Positions 8,166 through 15,728 of a DNA stretch of 51,293 nt are shown here, one piece after another. The notes below the pieces were generated by a model. It was not told where the DNA came from. It saw nothing but the letters and a program-made list of their open reading frames with translations, and searched no databases. Each line of letters opens with the position of its first letter. The stretch's first letter is position 1. A program made the translations under genes and the position numbers. The stretch comes from Methanobacteriota archaeon (GTDB taxonomy: Archaea; Thermoplasmatota; Poseidoniia; Poseidoniales; Poseidoniaceae): positions 1 to 51,293 of the forward strand of contig JABJFI010000074.1 of assembly GCA_018662825.1 (NCBI GenBank). The letters run 5' to 3'.

Positions 8166-8401
8166 GTGGAGTTCGTAAACCAAAAGATGACGCTGAAAAG
8201 CTTCGTGCACGTATCGCCATCGCTCATGGGAAAGGTAAATCATTAGCAGATTTCATTGAAGATATTCTCAAGGAAAAACCAGAAAAGGAATTTGTTGAAG
8301 CGGTTCGGAATCGCATTGAACTTGCTCATGAGCAAGAAGAAACAATCGATATTATCAATCTGATCAAAGAGATGTCAGATATACAAAACCAATGGGCTTA
8401 A
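8162..8401 (+). CDS. 79-residue helical protein with a two-fold repeat, third gene of the E1-JAMM operon
   Basis: Not recognised as any known family. It is charged, predicted all-helical, and without cysteines. Residues 14-36 and 48-70 are related: both contain R-x-R-I-x-[IL]-A-H (R15/R49, R17/R51, I18/I52, A21/A55, H22/H56), followed at equal distance by S or T and a hydrophobic helix. It ends QNQWA, with no terminal GG, so it is not an obvious ubiquitin-like carrier. The ATGA overlap with the JAMM gene ties it to that system as a possible target, adaptor or regulator (inference). Its stop codon TAA directly abuts the stop codon of the convergent fatty-acid gene. Confidence 0.8.
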   Translation: MSGVRKPKDDAEKLRARIAIAHGKGKSLADFIEDILKEKPEKEFVEAVRNRIELAHEQEETIDIINLIKEMSDIQNQWA

Positions 8402-10486
8402 TCACGCATTAGAATAGGTAGGTTTTCTACCTTCGATTAATGCAGATAGACCTTCGAGTGAATCTGCTGTTGAAAAAATCTCAGTAAGTCGGTCAAGTTC
8501 CAATTGCAATCCTTGTGAAAGGTTTGTATTCACACTTTCATCAATCAACGCACTTGCCATAGACAAAGCAATCGGTGCCGTGCGCGAGAGTGATTTGAGT
8601 TGACGTGAGACATTACGGTCTTCGGCATCAAAACCAGTTGGGCATTTACCTGCCATCAAATCACCCATGTTTTCATCAGCGAAAAATGAACCCGAAAAAG
8701 TTGCAACCGCACTTTCTGGGTTGGCAGGACAACCTGGGTATTTGTTCTCTGGCTTTCCATTTATAGCAAGTTCAGCCACACAAGCATTGACGCCAGATAC
8801 ATCGACTAGATGAGTTAGTAATCCGAGGTCTGCTGCGGTGGAAGCATCCATGAAATTCCCTGCAAGAACAGCCCATCGGGCGGCTGGAATACCACTGATT
8901 CGAGCAGGTCTCTGTGAGCCTCCAAGGCCCGGATAGATTCCAATTGAAGTCTCAGGGAAACGGAATTGTGTTCGGCGAGTTCCAACACGATAATCGCACG
9001 ACAAGGCTAATTCTAGGCCACCACCAAGGGCAAGGCCGGTTGTCAATGCTACAGTCGTTTTGGATGATGACTCAAGTTTGTCAAGAACAACATGGCCGTT
9101 GGCAGTAAATTCCACGATGTCAGGGATGGAATCAGCACGTATTTTGTCAACAAAGAATTTGACATCTGCACCTGCTACGAAGGCTTTTCCAGCGCCATCT
9201 AATACAATCGTGTGGACTGAATCATTCGCATTGACGTTATCCAAAGCCTCTTCAAGTTGAGAAACAACTGTTTCGTTGAGCGCATTCATTGCCTCTGGTC
9301 GATTGATTGTTATGGTAGCGATTCCATTTTCAATGGCGGTATCAACATAAGAAAAGGTCCAATTTACATCTCCTTGGTCAGCAAAGAATTGTGGTACATT
9401 CCAAGAATTAGAAGGGTCAGATTCAGCGGCCAAGTCTGCATAATTTTGAGCCATACGACAGGAAGCACCAACGCCAACTTTATTCATCAATTCAAATGGA
9501 CCACGAGCCCAACGAAGTCCTACTTTTGCTCCACGGTCAACATCTTCCATCGAACAGACGCCTTCATCAACAATTTGTGCTGCTACACCGAAAACAACAC
9601 CATACAAGCGTTCTGAAATGGTGGTGTACTGTTCATCGGAATATGATTCATCACCATCGATACTCCATTGTTCATTGGCTTGAATCAAATCACGCAGATT
9701 TTGTGCGCCGTTGTAGCGAGGCGTATGCAATTGCTCAGACAAATAATCGGTTGAATGAAGAGCAATCGGTGGACCTGTGAGGTTCATCAATCCAAATGGT
9801 CCAAGACCGATTCGAAATGCCTTACGAGCTGCTGCATCAATTTGAGCAGCCGAAGCAACACCTTCTTCCAGTAACAAGCAAGCCTCATTCAACCAAGGAA
9901 CGAAGAATCGATTGACAACAAAACCAGGCCGGTCCGCACAGACGATGACAACCTTGCCAAGCATCTTACAATATTGCACGACTTTTTCAACCGTTTCAGG
10001 ACTTGATGCGTGTGCAGGAATTACTTCTACCAAGCGATTTTTGGCAGGGTGATAAAAGAAATGCAATCCAACAAATCGGTCTGCACGACCAGTTGCTTCA
10101 GCCAATGCATTGACCGACAATGAAGAAGTGTTTGATGCAAGGATTGTATCAGGGCCACATGCTTTGTCAAGCGTATTGAAAACTGCGGTTTTGATATCAA
10201 AGTCTTCGAACACCGCCTCAATTACCAAATCTGTATCTTGCGCCGTGTTTTCAACACCAACAACACCGGTGATTCGACCCTCAATCGCTTCGACTTGGGT
10301 AGGTGAAAATATCCGGCGTTCAACAGCCTCTGAAAGAAAATTTGTGATGATGCTTTGACCTCTGTCAACCCATTGTTGTTCTCTGTCAACCATTTGAACA
10401 TCAAATTCTTCTTGAGCTGTTTTTTGAGCAATACCGGAACCCATGTTCCCCGCCCCGACAATCGCTACACGCTGAATAGGTTGCAT
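8402..10486 (-). CDS. Bifunctional 3-hydroxyacyl-CoA dehydrogenase / enoyl-CoA hydratase
   Basis: A 694-residue fusion for two successive steps of fatty-acid beta-oxidation (hydration of enoyl-CoA, then NAD-dependent oxidation), or the reverse steps in a hydroxybutyrate route. The dehydrogenase is N-terminal: VAIVGAGNMGSGIAQ near residue 8, NTSSLSVNALAEAT, GLHFFYHPAKNRLVEVIP and DRPGFVVNRFF. The hydratase is C-terminal (from about residue 385): ITINRPEAMNALN, the oxyanion segment FVAGADVKFF, and the two glutamate motifs GGGLELAL and FPETSIGIYPGLGG. This domain order is the archaeal one and opposite to bacterial FadB. The active-site residues I can check are present. Chain-length preference is unknown. 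Confidence 0.93.
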   Translation of the reverse strand: MQPIQRVAIVGAGNMGSGIAQKTAQEEFDVQMVDREQQWVDRGQSIITNFLSEAVERRIFSPTQVEAIEGRITGVVGVENTAQDTDLVIEAVFEDFDIKTAVFNTLDKACGPDTILASNTSSLSVNALAEATGRADRFVGLHFFYHPAKNRLVEVIPAHASSPETVEKVVQYCKMLGKVVIVCADRPGFVVNRFFVPWLNEACLLLEEGVASAAQIDAAARKAFRIGLGPFGLMNLTGPPIALHSTDYLSEQLHTPRYNGAQNLRDLIQANEQWSIDGDESYSDEQYTTISERLYGVVFGVAAQIVDEGVCSMEDVDRGAKVGLRWARGPFELMNKVGVGASCRMAQNYADLAAESDPSNSWNVPQFFADQGDVNWTFSYVDTAIENGIATITINRPEAMNALNETVVSQLEEALDNVNANDSVHTIVLDGAGKAFVAGADVKFFVDKIRADSIPDIVEFTANGHVVLDKLESSSKTTVALTTGLALGGGLELALSCDYRVGTRRTQFRFPETSIGIYPGLGGSQRPARISGIPAARWAVLAGNFMDASTAADLGLLTHLVDVSGVNACVAELAINGKPENKYPGCPANPESAVATFSGSFFADENMGDLMAGKCPTGFDAEDRNVSRQLKSLSRTAPIALSMASALIDESVNTNLSQGLQLELDRLTEIFSTADSLEGLSALIEGRKPTYSNA

Positions 10487-10615
10487 GAACTTGCCAACAA
10501 AACCTCACTCAAGAACACTGCGGAGAGAAGTTCTCACTCACAGTAGCGATTACAATGCCGCTGCATTCGATTTGTTTATCTGACAATATGAAATTAGTCT
10601 CGACGCCCAAGAAAA

Positions 10616-11089
10616 TTAACTTGGTAAGGAAAAATCAACCGGTTTATCAACCCACTCAACAGGATTCCACTTGTCATTGTAACTTGTTGGGGTTTGGTTA
10701 TTCCTATGATGTAACCACATCAAGTGACGTTCTGCATTAACTGAATCTGATTCGTCAAAAAGCCAATACTGACACCAATAGGATGGTTTTTCGTTCGGAT
10801 AATCACCATTTAATCTTGAGGCACCCTTGTGATTGTAATGGCCCAAATTATGCTCTTCCCAACAACATAATCGCTCTTGTATTTGTCCTTCTCCAATATA
10901 GATCAATTCAATCTGTTCGCCACGAATTCTTTCAATCCAAATCAGATACACCCCGCTTCTATACCAATTCTCATCGTCGTCCAATAACACAGCGTGCCGT
11001 CCCCATTCTGAATCATTACAGTATATCGGGCCGCATGTCCCTCTGACCAAAGTATTAGTGTGGTTGAGTTTAAGTTTCTCAGTCCACAT
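10616..11089 (-). CDS. Orphan GIY-YIG-like nuclease domain protein
   Basis: A small soluble protein whose centre matches the GIY-YIG endonuclease fold: GVYLIW (46-48 for GIY), about 15 residues, ELIYIGEG (64-66), then arginine in QERL (R73), a later glutamate (E120 in NAERHLMWL) and an asparagine near 138. These are the positions used for catalysis in the family (UvrC, homing nucleases, SLX1). No second domain is present, so the substrate is unknown. I chose the ATG at 11089, preceded by GGAG; an ATG at 11107 and a GTG at 11131 are also in frame. The neighbours are metabolic and glycan genes, which do not explain it. Confidence 0.68.
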   Translation of the reverse strand: MWTEKLKLNHTNTLVRGTCGPIYCNDSEWGRHAVLLDDDENWYRSGVYLIWIERIRGEQIELIYIGEGQIQERLCCWEEHNLGHYNHKGASRLNGDYPNEKPSYWCQYWLFDESDSVNAERHLMWLHHRNNQTPTSYNDKWNPVEWVDKPVDFSLPS

Positions 11090-11130
11090 ATTCGATTCTC
11101 CATTCATTTCTATTTGAGGATTATGACTCA

Positions 11131-11173
11131 CAAGGATTCAAACCCTTGTTCAATACTCAATGATTGAAGGGTT
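11131..11173 (-). terminator. Two overlapping stem-loops downstream of the methyltransferase gene
   Basis: AACCCTT (11141-11147) can pair with AAGGGTT (11167-11173), extended by CAAT/ATTG. Alternatively the same CCCTTG can pair with CAAGG at 11131-11135 to form CAAGG-loop-CCTTG. The two structures exclude each other. They lie just after the stop of the leftward methyltransferase gene and just before the GIY-YIG gene, so they may end or modulate that transcript. No clear T-tract follows. Confidence 0.35.
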
Positions 11174-11187
11174 GTGATTAGATTTCT

Positions 11188-11937
11188 TCAGCGGTAAGCA
11201 TGGAACGACATGCGACCTTGATTGATAGTCTGTCGGAATGGTCCGCGCCCAGTGAACATTCCCTTGATTGACGAGAACAATCGAATCGGAAATGAATAAC
11301 GAATCCATGGATTCTTTGGATAGACAACTTCTACTCTTGAGAAGCCCAAATCCTTGAGCATACCTTTCATGGCACCTACATTTGGAGCCCAGTAGTTGGT
11401 ATCATCACTATTGAATGAATCACCAGGGTAGTAGACCATCGAAGGCTTCCAGCGATGCAAATCATCAACTGCAGTCTCTATGATAAGCAGTTCTTTGCAG
11501 ACACTTGCAGCAACACGAAGGCCCGCCATTGGGTCCTGAAGATGATACAATACTCCGAGGAACATAACAATATCAAATTCTCCAACATTATCCGGTGAAA
11601 CATCCATTGCATCAATATCCAAAGATTCAACCTTTGAATTCAATGCCTTATGTGCGAAGTTAAAACCGTCTTTTGTGCCCCATCCCGGGCCACTCCAACA
11701 GAAATTATCGGTTGCAAGAACACGCTTAGCACCTGCTTTTTCTGCTTGAAATGAGAAAAAACCATCCCAAGCACCAATATCAAGAACCGTCTTTCCAGTC
11801 AAATCTTTTGGAAGGCAAACCTGTTCCAATTTTGCCATGGATGCATCCACTCCAGGAGTTACAACACCATCATTCAATGGGATTGAATGAAACCATTTGA
11901 TTGAATCCATACTCTGAGGTGGGGCGTCATCGGCCAT
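11188..11937 (-). CDS. CmoB-like SAM-dependent methyltransferase
   Basis: Class I methyltransferase using S-adenosylmethionine; the substrate is not established. The N-terminus MDSIKWFHSIPL-NDGVVTPG resembles the segment before the SAM domain in the CmoB/DUF1698 group. Motif I is TVLDIGAWDGFFSF, an acidic residue ends the second strand (LATDNF), and FDIVMFLGVLYHLQDP is the post-motif typical of this group. Relatives occur in tRNA wobble-uridine modification and in glycan or lipid clusters. The two flanking glycosyltransferase genes favour a sugar substrate (inference). The frame begins at an ATG at 11970; the ATG at 11937 gives a cleaner N-terminus, and neither has a good ribosome site. It lies downstream of the GT gene on the same strand. 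Confidence 0.82.
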   Translation of the reverse strand: MADDAPPQSMDSIKWFHSIPLNDGVVTPGVDASMAKLEQVCLPKDLTGKTVLDIGAWDGFFSFQAEKAGAKRVLATDNFCWSGPGWGTKDGFNFAHKALNSKVESLDIDAMDVSPDNVGEFDIVMFLGVLYHLQDPMAGLRVAASVCKELLIIETAVDDLHRWKPSMVYYPGDSFNSDDTNYWAPNVGAMKGMLKDLGFSRVEVVYPKNPWIRYSFPIRLFSSIKGMFTGRGPFRQTINQGRMSFHAYR

Positions 11938-11987
11938 GTTCGACGACGCAATGCTTCTACATATGAGCATATTGTTTCCAAAAATTA

Positions 11988-13157
11988 CTACAATGAATCG
12001 TAAACATCGGCCATTCGAAGACAGAAACGACTTTGGTCAAAACGTGAAGCAAATTCGATCAATCCAGAACGGGGTTTTGGCCAAACATGCTGCTCATCCA
12101 ACTTAGTACGGCTTTGCCAATTAGAATACACTGCAATTATGGCTTCTTTCCATGCCTCTTTATCTCCGGCTTGAAGGCATGTTTCATCAGGCATTAGTTC
12201 GTTGTGAGATGGAAGATTGGAGCACAAAACTGGAGTCCCACTAGCCATTGCCTCAAGTGGCGGATAACCAAAACCTTCACTGGCGCTTGGAAACAATAAG
12301 GCTTCACTTGCATGGCGCAGATGCATTAATTCATCACTGGAAAGTTCACCTCCGTGTGAAATCCAATGAGGTACATCGTGTTGTAGGGCTAGTTGTGATG
12401 CTGATTTTCCACCATAAGGACATGCTTCATTGCCGACATGATGTACAGTGATGTTACGCTTCATTTCTTCATCCATTTCACCAATGATTTTGCAGAGAAA
12501 GTGGAGTCGCTTTCGTGGTGCATGACTTCCAACGACCAATAAATGACACATTTTAGACAAGTTTGATGCAGGGCCCACCACATCGGTTTGTTCTTGATTT
12601 ATTGGGGAAAAATTTTGGATATTGAGGCCAAGCGGAACACACACGGAAGCAACATTGGGAAAATGTTTCTGGCATGCAGACAAAGTCGCTTGAGAATCAC
12701 AAACTAGAAGGTCGGACTGTGCAAGGCCCGCACGTAATTTTCCAAGGTCTCGACGACGAAACCAGTGAGGTTTTTGTTCCCCAATTTCAATAGATTCACC
12801 CCTTATATTGATTGTTTCTGGGAACAAATGAAACAAGTCATGAACAGTAACTACGACTGGAATAGAACACTGTTCAGGAATAAGGTGTGCTTGTTCTTGG
12901 TCTGTAATATGAAGAATACTGTAATTATGGCTCTTTTTTAGTAGTTTAGCTACTCGTTTCGGATGTGCGTACCATCGTTTATACAATCGAGAAAACGGAT
13001 TCATTCGCTTTTTAACTCGATATTCGCAGGTGGCATTGGTTTCCCATCCTTTGATGTCACCTTGTGCAAGTGACATGGCAAGGTTGTGATGTGCGCCGCC
13101 AATACCCGTGTTGGCGCCCAGAGCGCCACCACGAACTAGCAACACCTGTTTGGCCAT
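11988..13157 (-). CDS. Glycosyltransferase family 4-like (GT-B fold)
   Basis: Sugar transferase of the GT-B fold, about 389 residues, probably acting on surface polysaccharide or protein glycans. The N-terminal domain starts KQVLLVRGGALGANTGIGGAHHNLA, a nucleotide-binding-like first loop. The donor domain contains LLVVGSHAPRKRLHFLCKII and the E-x7-E signature in SASEGFGYPPLEAMASGTPVL, followed by NLPSHNELMP. The frame extends to an ATG at 13232, but the 25 extra residues are not family-like, so I chose the ATG at 13157. The gene is divergent from the HxlR regulator, which could control it, and the methyltransferase follows on the same strand. Confidence 0.85.
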   Translation of the reverse strand: MAKQVLLVRGGALGANTGIGGAHHNLAMSLAQGDIKGWETNATCEYRVKKRMNPFSRLYKRWYAHPKRVAKLLKKSHNYSILHITDQEQAHLIPEQCSIPVVVTVHDLFHLFPETINIRGESIEIGEQKPHWFRRRDLGKLRAGLAQSDLLVCDSQATLSACQKHFPNVASVCVPLGLNIQNFSPINQEQTDVVGPASNLSKMCHLLVVGSHAPRKRLHFLCKIIGEMDEEMKRNITVHHVGNEACPYGGKSASQLALQHDVPHWISHGGELSSDELMHLRHASEALLFPSASEGFGYPPLEAMASGTPVLCSNLPSHNELMPDETCLQAGDKEAWKEAIIAVYSNWQSRTKLDEQHVWPKPRSGLIEFASRFDQSRFCLRMADVYDSL

Positions 13158-13238
13158 ACCGACCCGTAGGTGCAAGACTTCTTCAAAGGTGAGATGATTT
13201 GTGGATGGTTTCTTCTCTTTATGAAAAATCAAACTAGT

Positions 13239-13246
13239 GTTAAAAT
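13239..13246 (+). promoter_or_regulatory. TATA-like box upstream of the HxlR regulator
   Basis: GTTAAAAT is centred about 50 bases before the TTG start at 13292. The predicted start point near 13268 gives a leader of about 24 bases containing AGGAG at 13281-13285. Inferred from sequence and spacing only. Confidence 0.4.
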
Positions 13247-13291
13247 GGAATTAAGTAGTCGAACTGTTAGCATGCAAATGAGGAGATTAAT

Positions 13292-13753
13292 TTGCCGACA
13301 CTACCACTTAAAGTTACTCGTGAAGATTACAATATGGTTCGTACATCAATTGAATCTGCAATCAATCTTGGAGGTGAAATCCGGAATATTTTGGGGGCTC
13401 AAAAGGATTTGAATCCAAACAATGATTTGCATAATGAAGTATTTCGAGCGAGTGAAGCGTTGAGCGTTTTTGGATCTCGATGGACGATAGAGATTCTTTC
13501 GGCGCTCTATATTTCAGGGCCTCGGAGATTTAATCAAATGAAAAATCTTCTCAAAGGAATATCATCTCGTACACTTTCTGATAAGTTGCGTTATTTGGTA
13601 GAGGAAGGACTTGTATTTCGTCAAGTTTCCGATGGGCCACCGATTCGAGTCACTTATCTTCTTACTGAACACGGACGAACCTGTGGGCGTCTACTCTCGC
13701 CGCTTGTCGCTCATCTGAAAATCCATATGGGTACCGTTTTGGCCCACGATTAA
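13292..13753 (+). CDS. HxlR-family winged-helix transcriptional regulator
   Basis: A 153-residue DNA-binding protein. The winged-helix domain covers residues 50-145 and has the typical HxlR features: FGSRWTIEILSALYISGPRRFNQMKNLLKGISSRTLSDKL, then a wing ending in RVTYLLTEHG. HxlR proteins act as homodimers and often respond to redox or aldehyde stress through a cysteine near the DNA-binding helix. Here the only cysteine is after the wing (RTCGRL), so a different signal is likely. The start is TTG, supported by AGGAG six bases upstream. It is divergent from the glycosyltransferase at 11988-13157 and followed by two more winged-helix genes. Confidence 0.88.
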   Translation: MPTLPLKVTREDYNMVRTSIESAINLGGEIRNILGAQKDLNPNNDLHNEVFRASEALSVFGSRWTIEILSALYISGPRRFNQMKNLLKGISSRTLSDKLRYLVEEGLVFRQVSDGPPIRVTYLLTEHGRTCGRLLSPLVAHLKIHMGTVLAHD

Positions 13754-13764
13754 CCACCTCTTTG

Positions 13765-14478
13765 ATGGATGCATTCAAGGGATGGATTAAGAAAGGAGAA
13801 AGAAAACCCTGTTCTATGCCTCTGCTTGCACAATGGGTCCGTCAACGGCCATGGTTGTCAGCAGGGCTTGCCGGTGCTGCGGGAGGTGTTGTAGGTATTG
13901 CAAGCGGAGTTGCTGCTGCTGCTACAGCCGTCGGTGCACTTGCTATGGGTGGTGTATCAACTAAAGCGCGTTCCTTTGAGCACCCTTTGCGTCAAAGAAT
14001 TCTTTCAACACTCGAACAACACCCTGGATTGTGCTATCGTGAATTACAATCTACTCTTAATGCTGCTAATGGGACACTACGCCATCACCTCGACGTGTTA
14101 CAAACACGCCGTAGCGTGACTGTTTTGCCAGTTAACGGAAGAACTTGCTACTTCGCTGGCGCCCCAAGTCAAGTAGAAGTCCTTAGAGGAATTGCTGTCA
14201 ACGAGCAGCGAGCCGCTTCAGCCCTTCCGATTGGCTTATCCCTCGTTCAAAAGTTAATCATTGAAGACATTCAAAAAGAAGGTGTCCCACGTTCACAGGC
14301 TGCTCTTGCACGAAGAATTGGGCGTTCTCGAGCCACAGTACATTCAGCAGTCAAAGTACTTCGTCGTAGAGGAATTCTTCGTGAAGACCGGATTGAAATG
14401 ATGCCTCATATCGACATGGACATTCAGTGGCATGGAACACAAGGTGTTGATTACGATTGGCACGATGACCGAAGATAG
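13765..14478 (+). CDS. Membrane-anchored protein with two winged-helix domains
   Basis: Residues 28-62 form a long Gly/Ala-rich hydrophobic segment (LSAGLAGAAGGVVGIASGV...), a probable membrane helix or hairpin. Two helix-turn-helix regions follow: FEHPLRQRILSTLEQHPGLCYRELQ with TLRHHLDVLQ (about 71-115), and SLVQKLIIEDIQ with SQAALARRIGRSRATVHSAVKVLRRRGILRED (about 160-205). The first resembles ArsR/MarR-like domains and the second resembles MarR/Lrp-like ones. An acidic, His-rich tail ends the protein. It may be a membrane-tethered transcription regulator (inference). The TTG at 13762 directly precedes the ATG I chose. The gene starts 11 bases after the HxlR gene and probably shares its transcript. 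Confidence 0.75.
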   Translation: MDAFKGWIKKGERKPCSMPLLAQWVRQRPWLSAGLAGAAGGVVGIASGVAAAATAVGALAMGGVSTKARSFEHPLRQRILSTLEQHPGLCYRELQSTLNAANGTLRHHLDVLQTRRSVTVLPVNGRTCYFAGAPSQVEVLRGIAVNEQRAASALPIGLSLVQKLIIEDIQKEGVPRSQAALARRIGRSRATVHSAVKVLRRRGILREDRIEMMPHIDMDIQWHGTQGVDYDWHDDRR

Positions 14479-14557
14479 AGGCGCTATTTTTCGCCGCTTG
14501 AGAGGCAAATAATACATAGCCTTCAAAGACCCTCGCCGAAAACCATTGCTGAGTAGT

Positions 14558-15667
14558 ATGTTCAGTGTTCGTTTAACAGAGGTTGCTTTACCAACCAGTG
14601 AACGCGAAATCGACAATTTAGTTGGATGGTTTATCGACACATTATGCTTGGTTCGAAAACGAGGGGAAGCAACTGCTGACCAAGGAAGAGCCGGTCCTGT
14701 TCATCGCTTGTTAAGGGATTACTTGTTTGCTCAACCAGAGGTTAGTTGGGATGCGCAAATGTTGGCTGATGAGTTAGCACTAACACCTGCTTCATTGAAT
14801 CATCATCTTACTCGTTTAGTTGAAGCAGGTATTATCGGATTCTCCAATGAAGGGAAAGGATGGCGCAGATATTTTCTGCGTGGAGGTTCATTGACAAATG
14901 CAATTGAATTTTTTAGTTTGCAATGTGAAACAATTGTTCGACAGCGAATGACGCTACTAGATTCACTTTGGAACCGTGGCAACCCAAATCTTGGTTCTGA
15001 GGCCATCGCCACCGAAACGCCTGCACTCAGTATAGGAATTGTAGACCATCGGCCATTACTCCCAGAGAGTGAAGAAAATGTGTTATCACAATGGATGGGT
15101 GACTTCGGATTACTTGGTGAACGCCCAGGAAAAGAAGCTCATGCTGATTCAATTTCAGTGCAGTTGTTTGAATTGCTATTGAATCGAGATTTGCCACTTT
15201 CTCTTGATGAGGCGAGTGAAGTTCTCGATGAGCAAAAACCTCGTATTGGGCGTATTCTTGAGCGTTTTCGAAGTACTGGGATGGTTCAAAGGGTCCCACG
15301 TATCGACCGGCTCAATGTTGCTCTTTGGTCTGCTATGACCACCCAATACCAACGCCGAGGCGAAGATTGGATGTTGAAAAAAGGTGGCTTCCAAAGAATT
15401 CTCAATACGAAACAACAATCCTCAATTCTCTCCAGTCTAAAGAAAGGAAAATTCAAGATTGAAGGGGTTGAAAACATAACCAAAGATATTTCCTCTGATG
15501 AACAAATGCTATTGCTCAATCTTCTAGGAGGAAGATTGCCTTTAGGGCACAGAATGGTTGGCTATTCCTCTGAAGATGTTCACAGGGAGGTTGCTGCACG
15601 AATCGACAAAACACTCCGGAGAATGCGTCGAGTCGCCCAATTACTTGAACAAGCAATGGCCTCGTAA
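14558..15667 (+). CDS. Winged-helix domain protein, putative regulator
   Basis: A 369-residue cytoplasmic protein. Residues about 55-110 form an ArsR-like winged helix (VSWDAQMLADELALTPASLNHHLTRLVEAGIIGF, then a basic wing GKGWRRYFLRGG). A second helix-turn-helix-like stretch lies in the middle (LPLSLDEASEVLDEQKPRIGRILERF, followed by GMVQRVPRIDRLNVALW), and the C-terminus is helical and basic. No enzyme motif is seen. It follows the membrane-anchored regulator on the same strand after about 80 bases. A TTG at 14546 could also start it; neither start has a strong ribosome site. The target is unknown. Confidence 0.7.
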   Translation: MFSVRLTEVALPTSEREIDNLVGWFIDTLCLVRKRGEATADQGRAGPVHRLLRDYLFAQPEVSWDAQMLADELALTPASLNHHLTRLVEAGIIGFSNEGKGWRRYFLRGGSLTNAIEFFSLQCETIVRQRMTLLDSLWNRGNPNLGSEAIATETPALSIGIVDHRPLLPESEENVLSQWMGDFGLLGERPGKEAHADSISVQLFELLLNRDLPLSLDEASEVLDEQKPRIGRILERFRSTGMVQRVPRIDRLNVALWSAMTTQYQRRGEDWMLKKGGFQRILNTKQQSSILSSLKKGKFKIEGVENITKDISSDEQMLLLNLLGGRLPLGHRMVGYSSEDVHREVAARIDKTLRRMRRVAQLLEQAMAS

Positions 15668-15728
15668 GCGACGGTGGAGTTCAAGAAACAGCCAATCCTT
15701 GAAAAACAAGGATTCTGAGCCACTGGTG

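Noticed and set aside
8402-10486. Two separate genes instead of a fusion
   Set aside because: One uninterrupted frame joins both domains, with family motifs in both halves, in the known archaeal order.
11131-11148. T-arm-like sequence (CAAGG...CCTTG) as a tRNA or attachment site
   Set aside because: No rest of a tRNA is present on either side, and no integrase or mobile gene is near.
4461-13157. A complete polysaccharide biosynthesis locus
   Set aside because: Only gmd, two glycosyltransferases and one methyltransferase are present, separated by unrelated genes; no flippase, ligase or oligosaccharyltransferase is seen.
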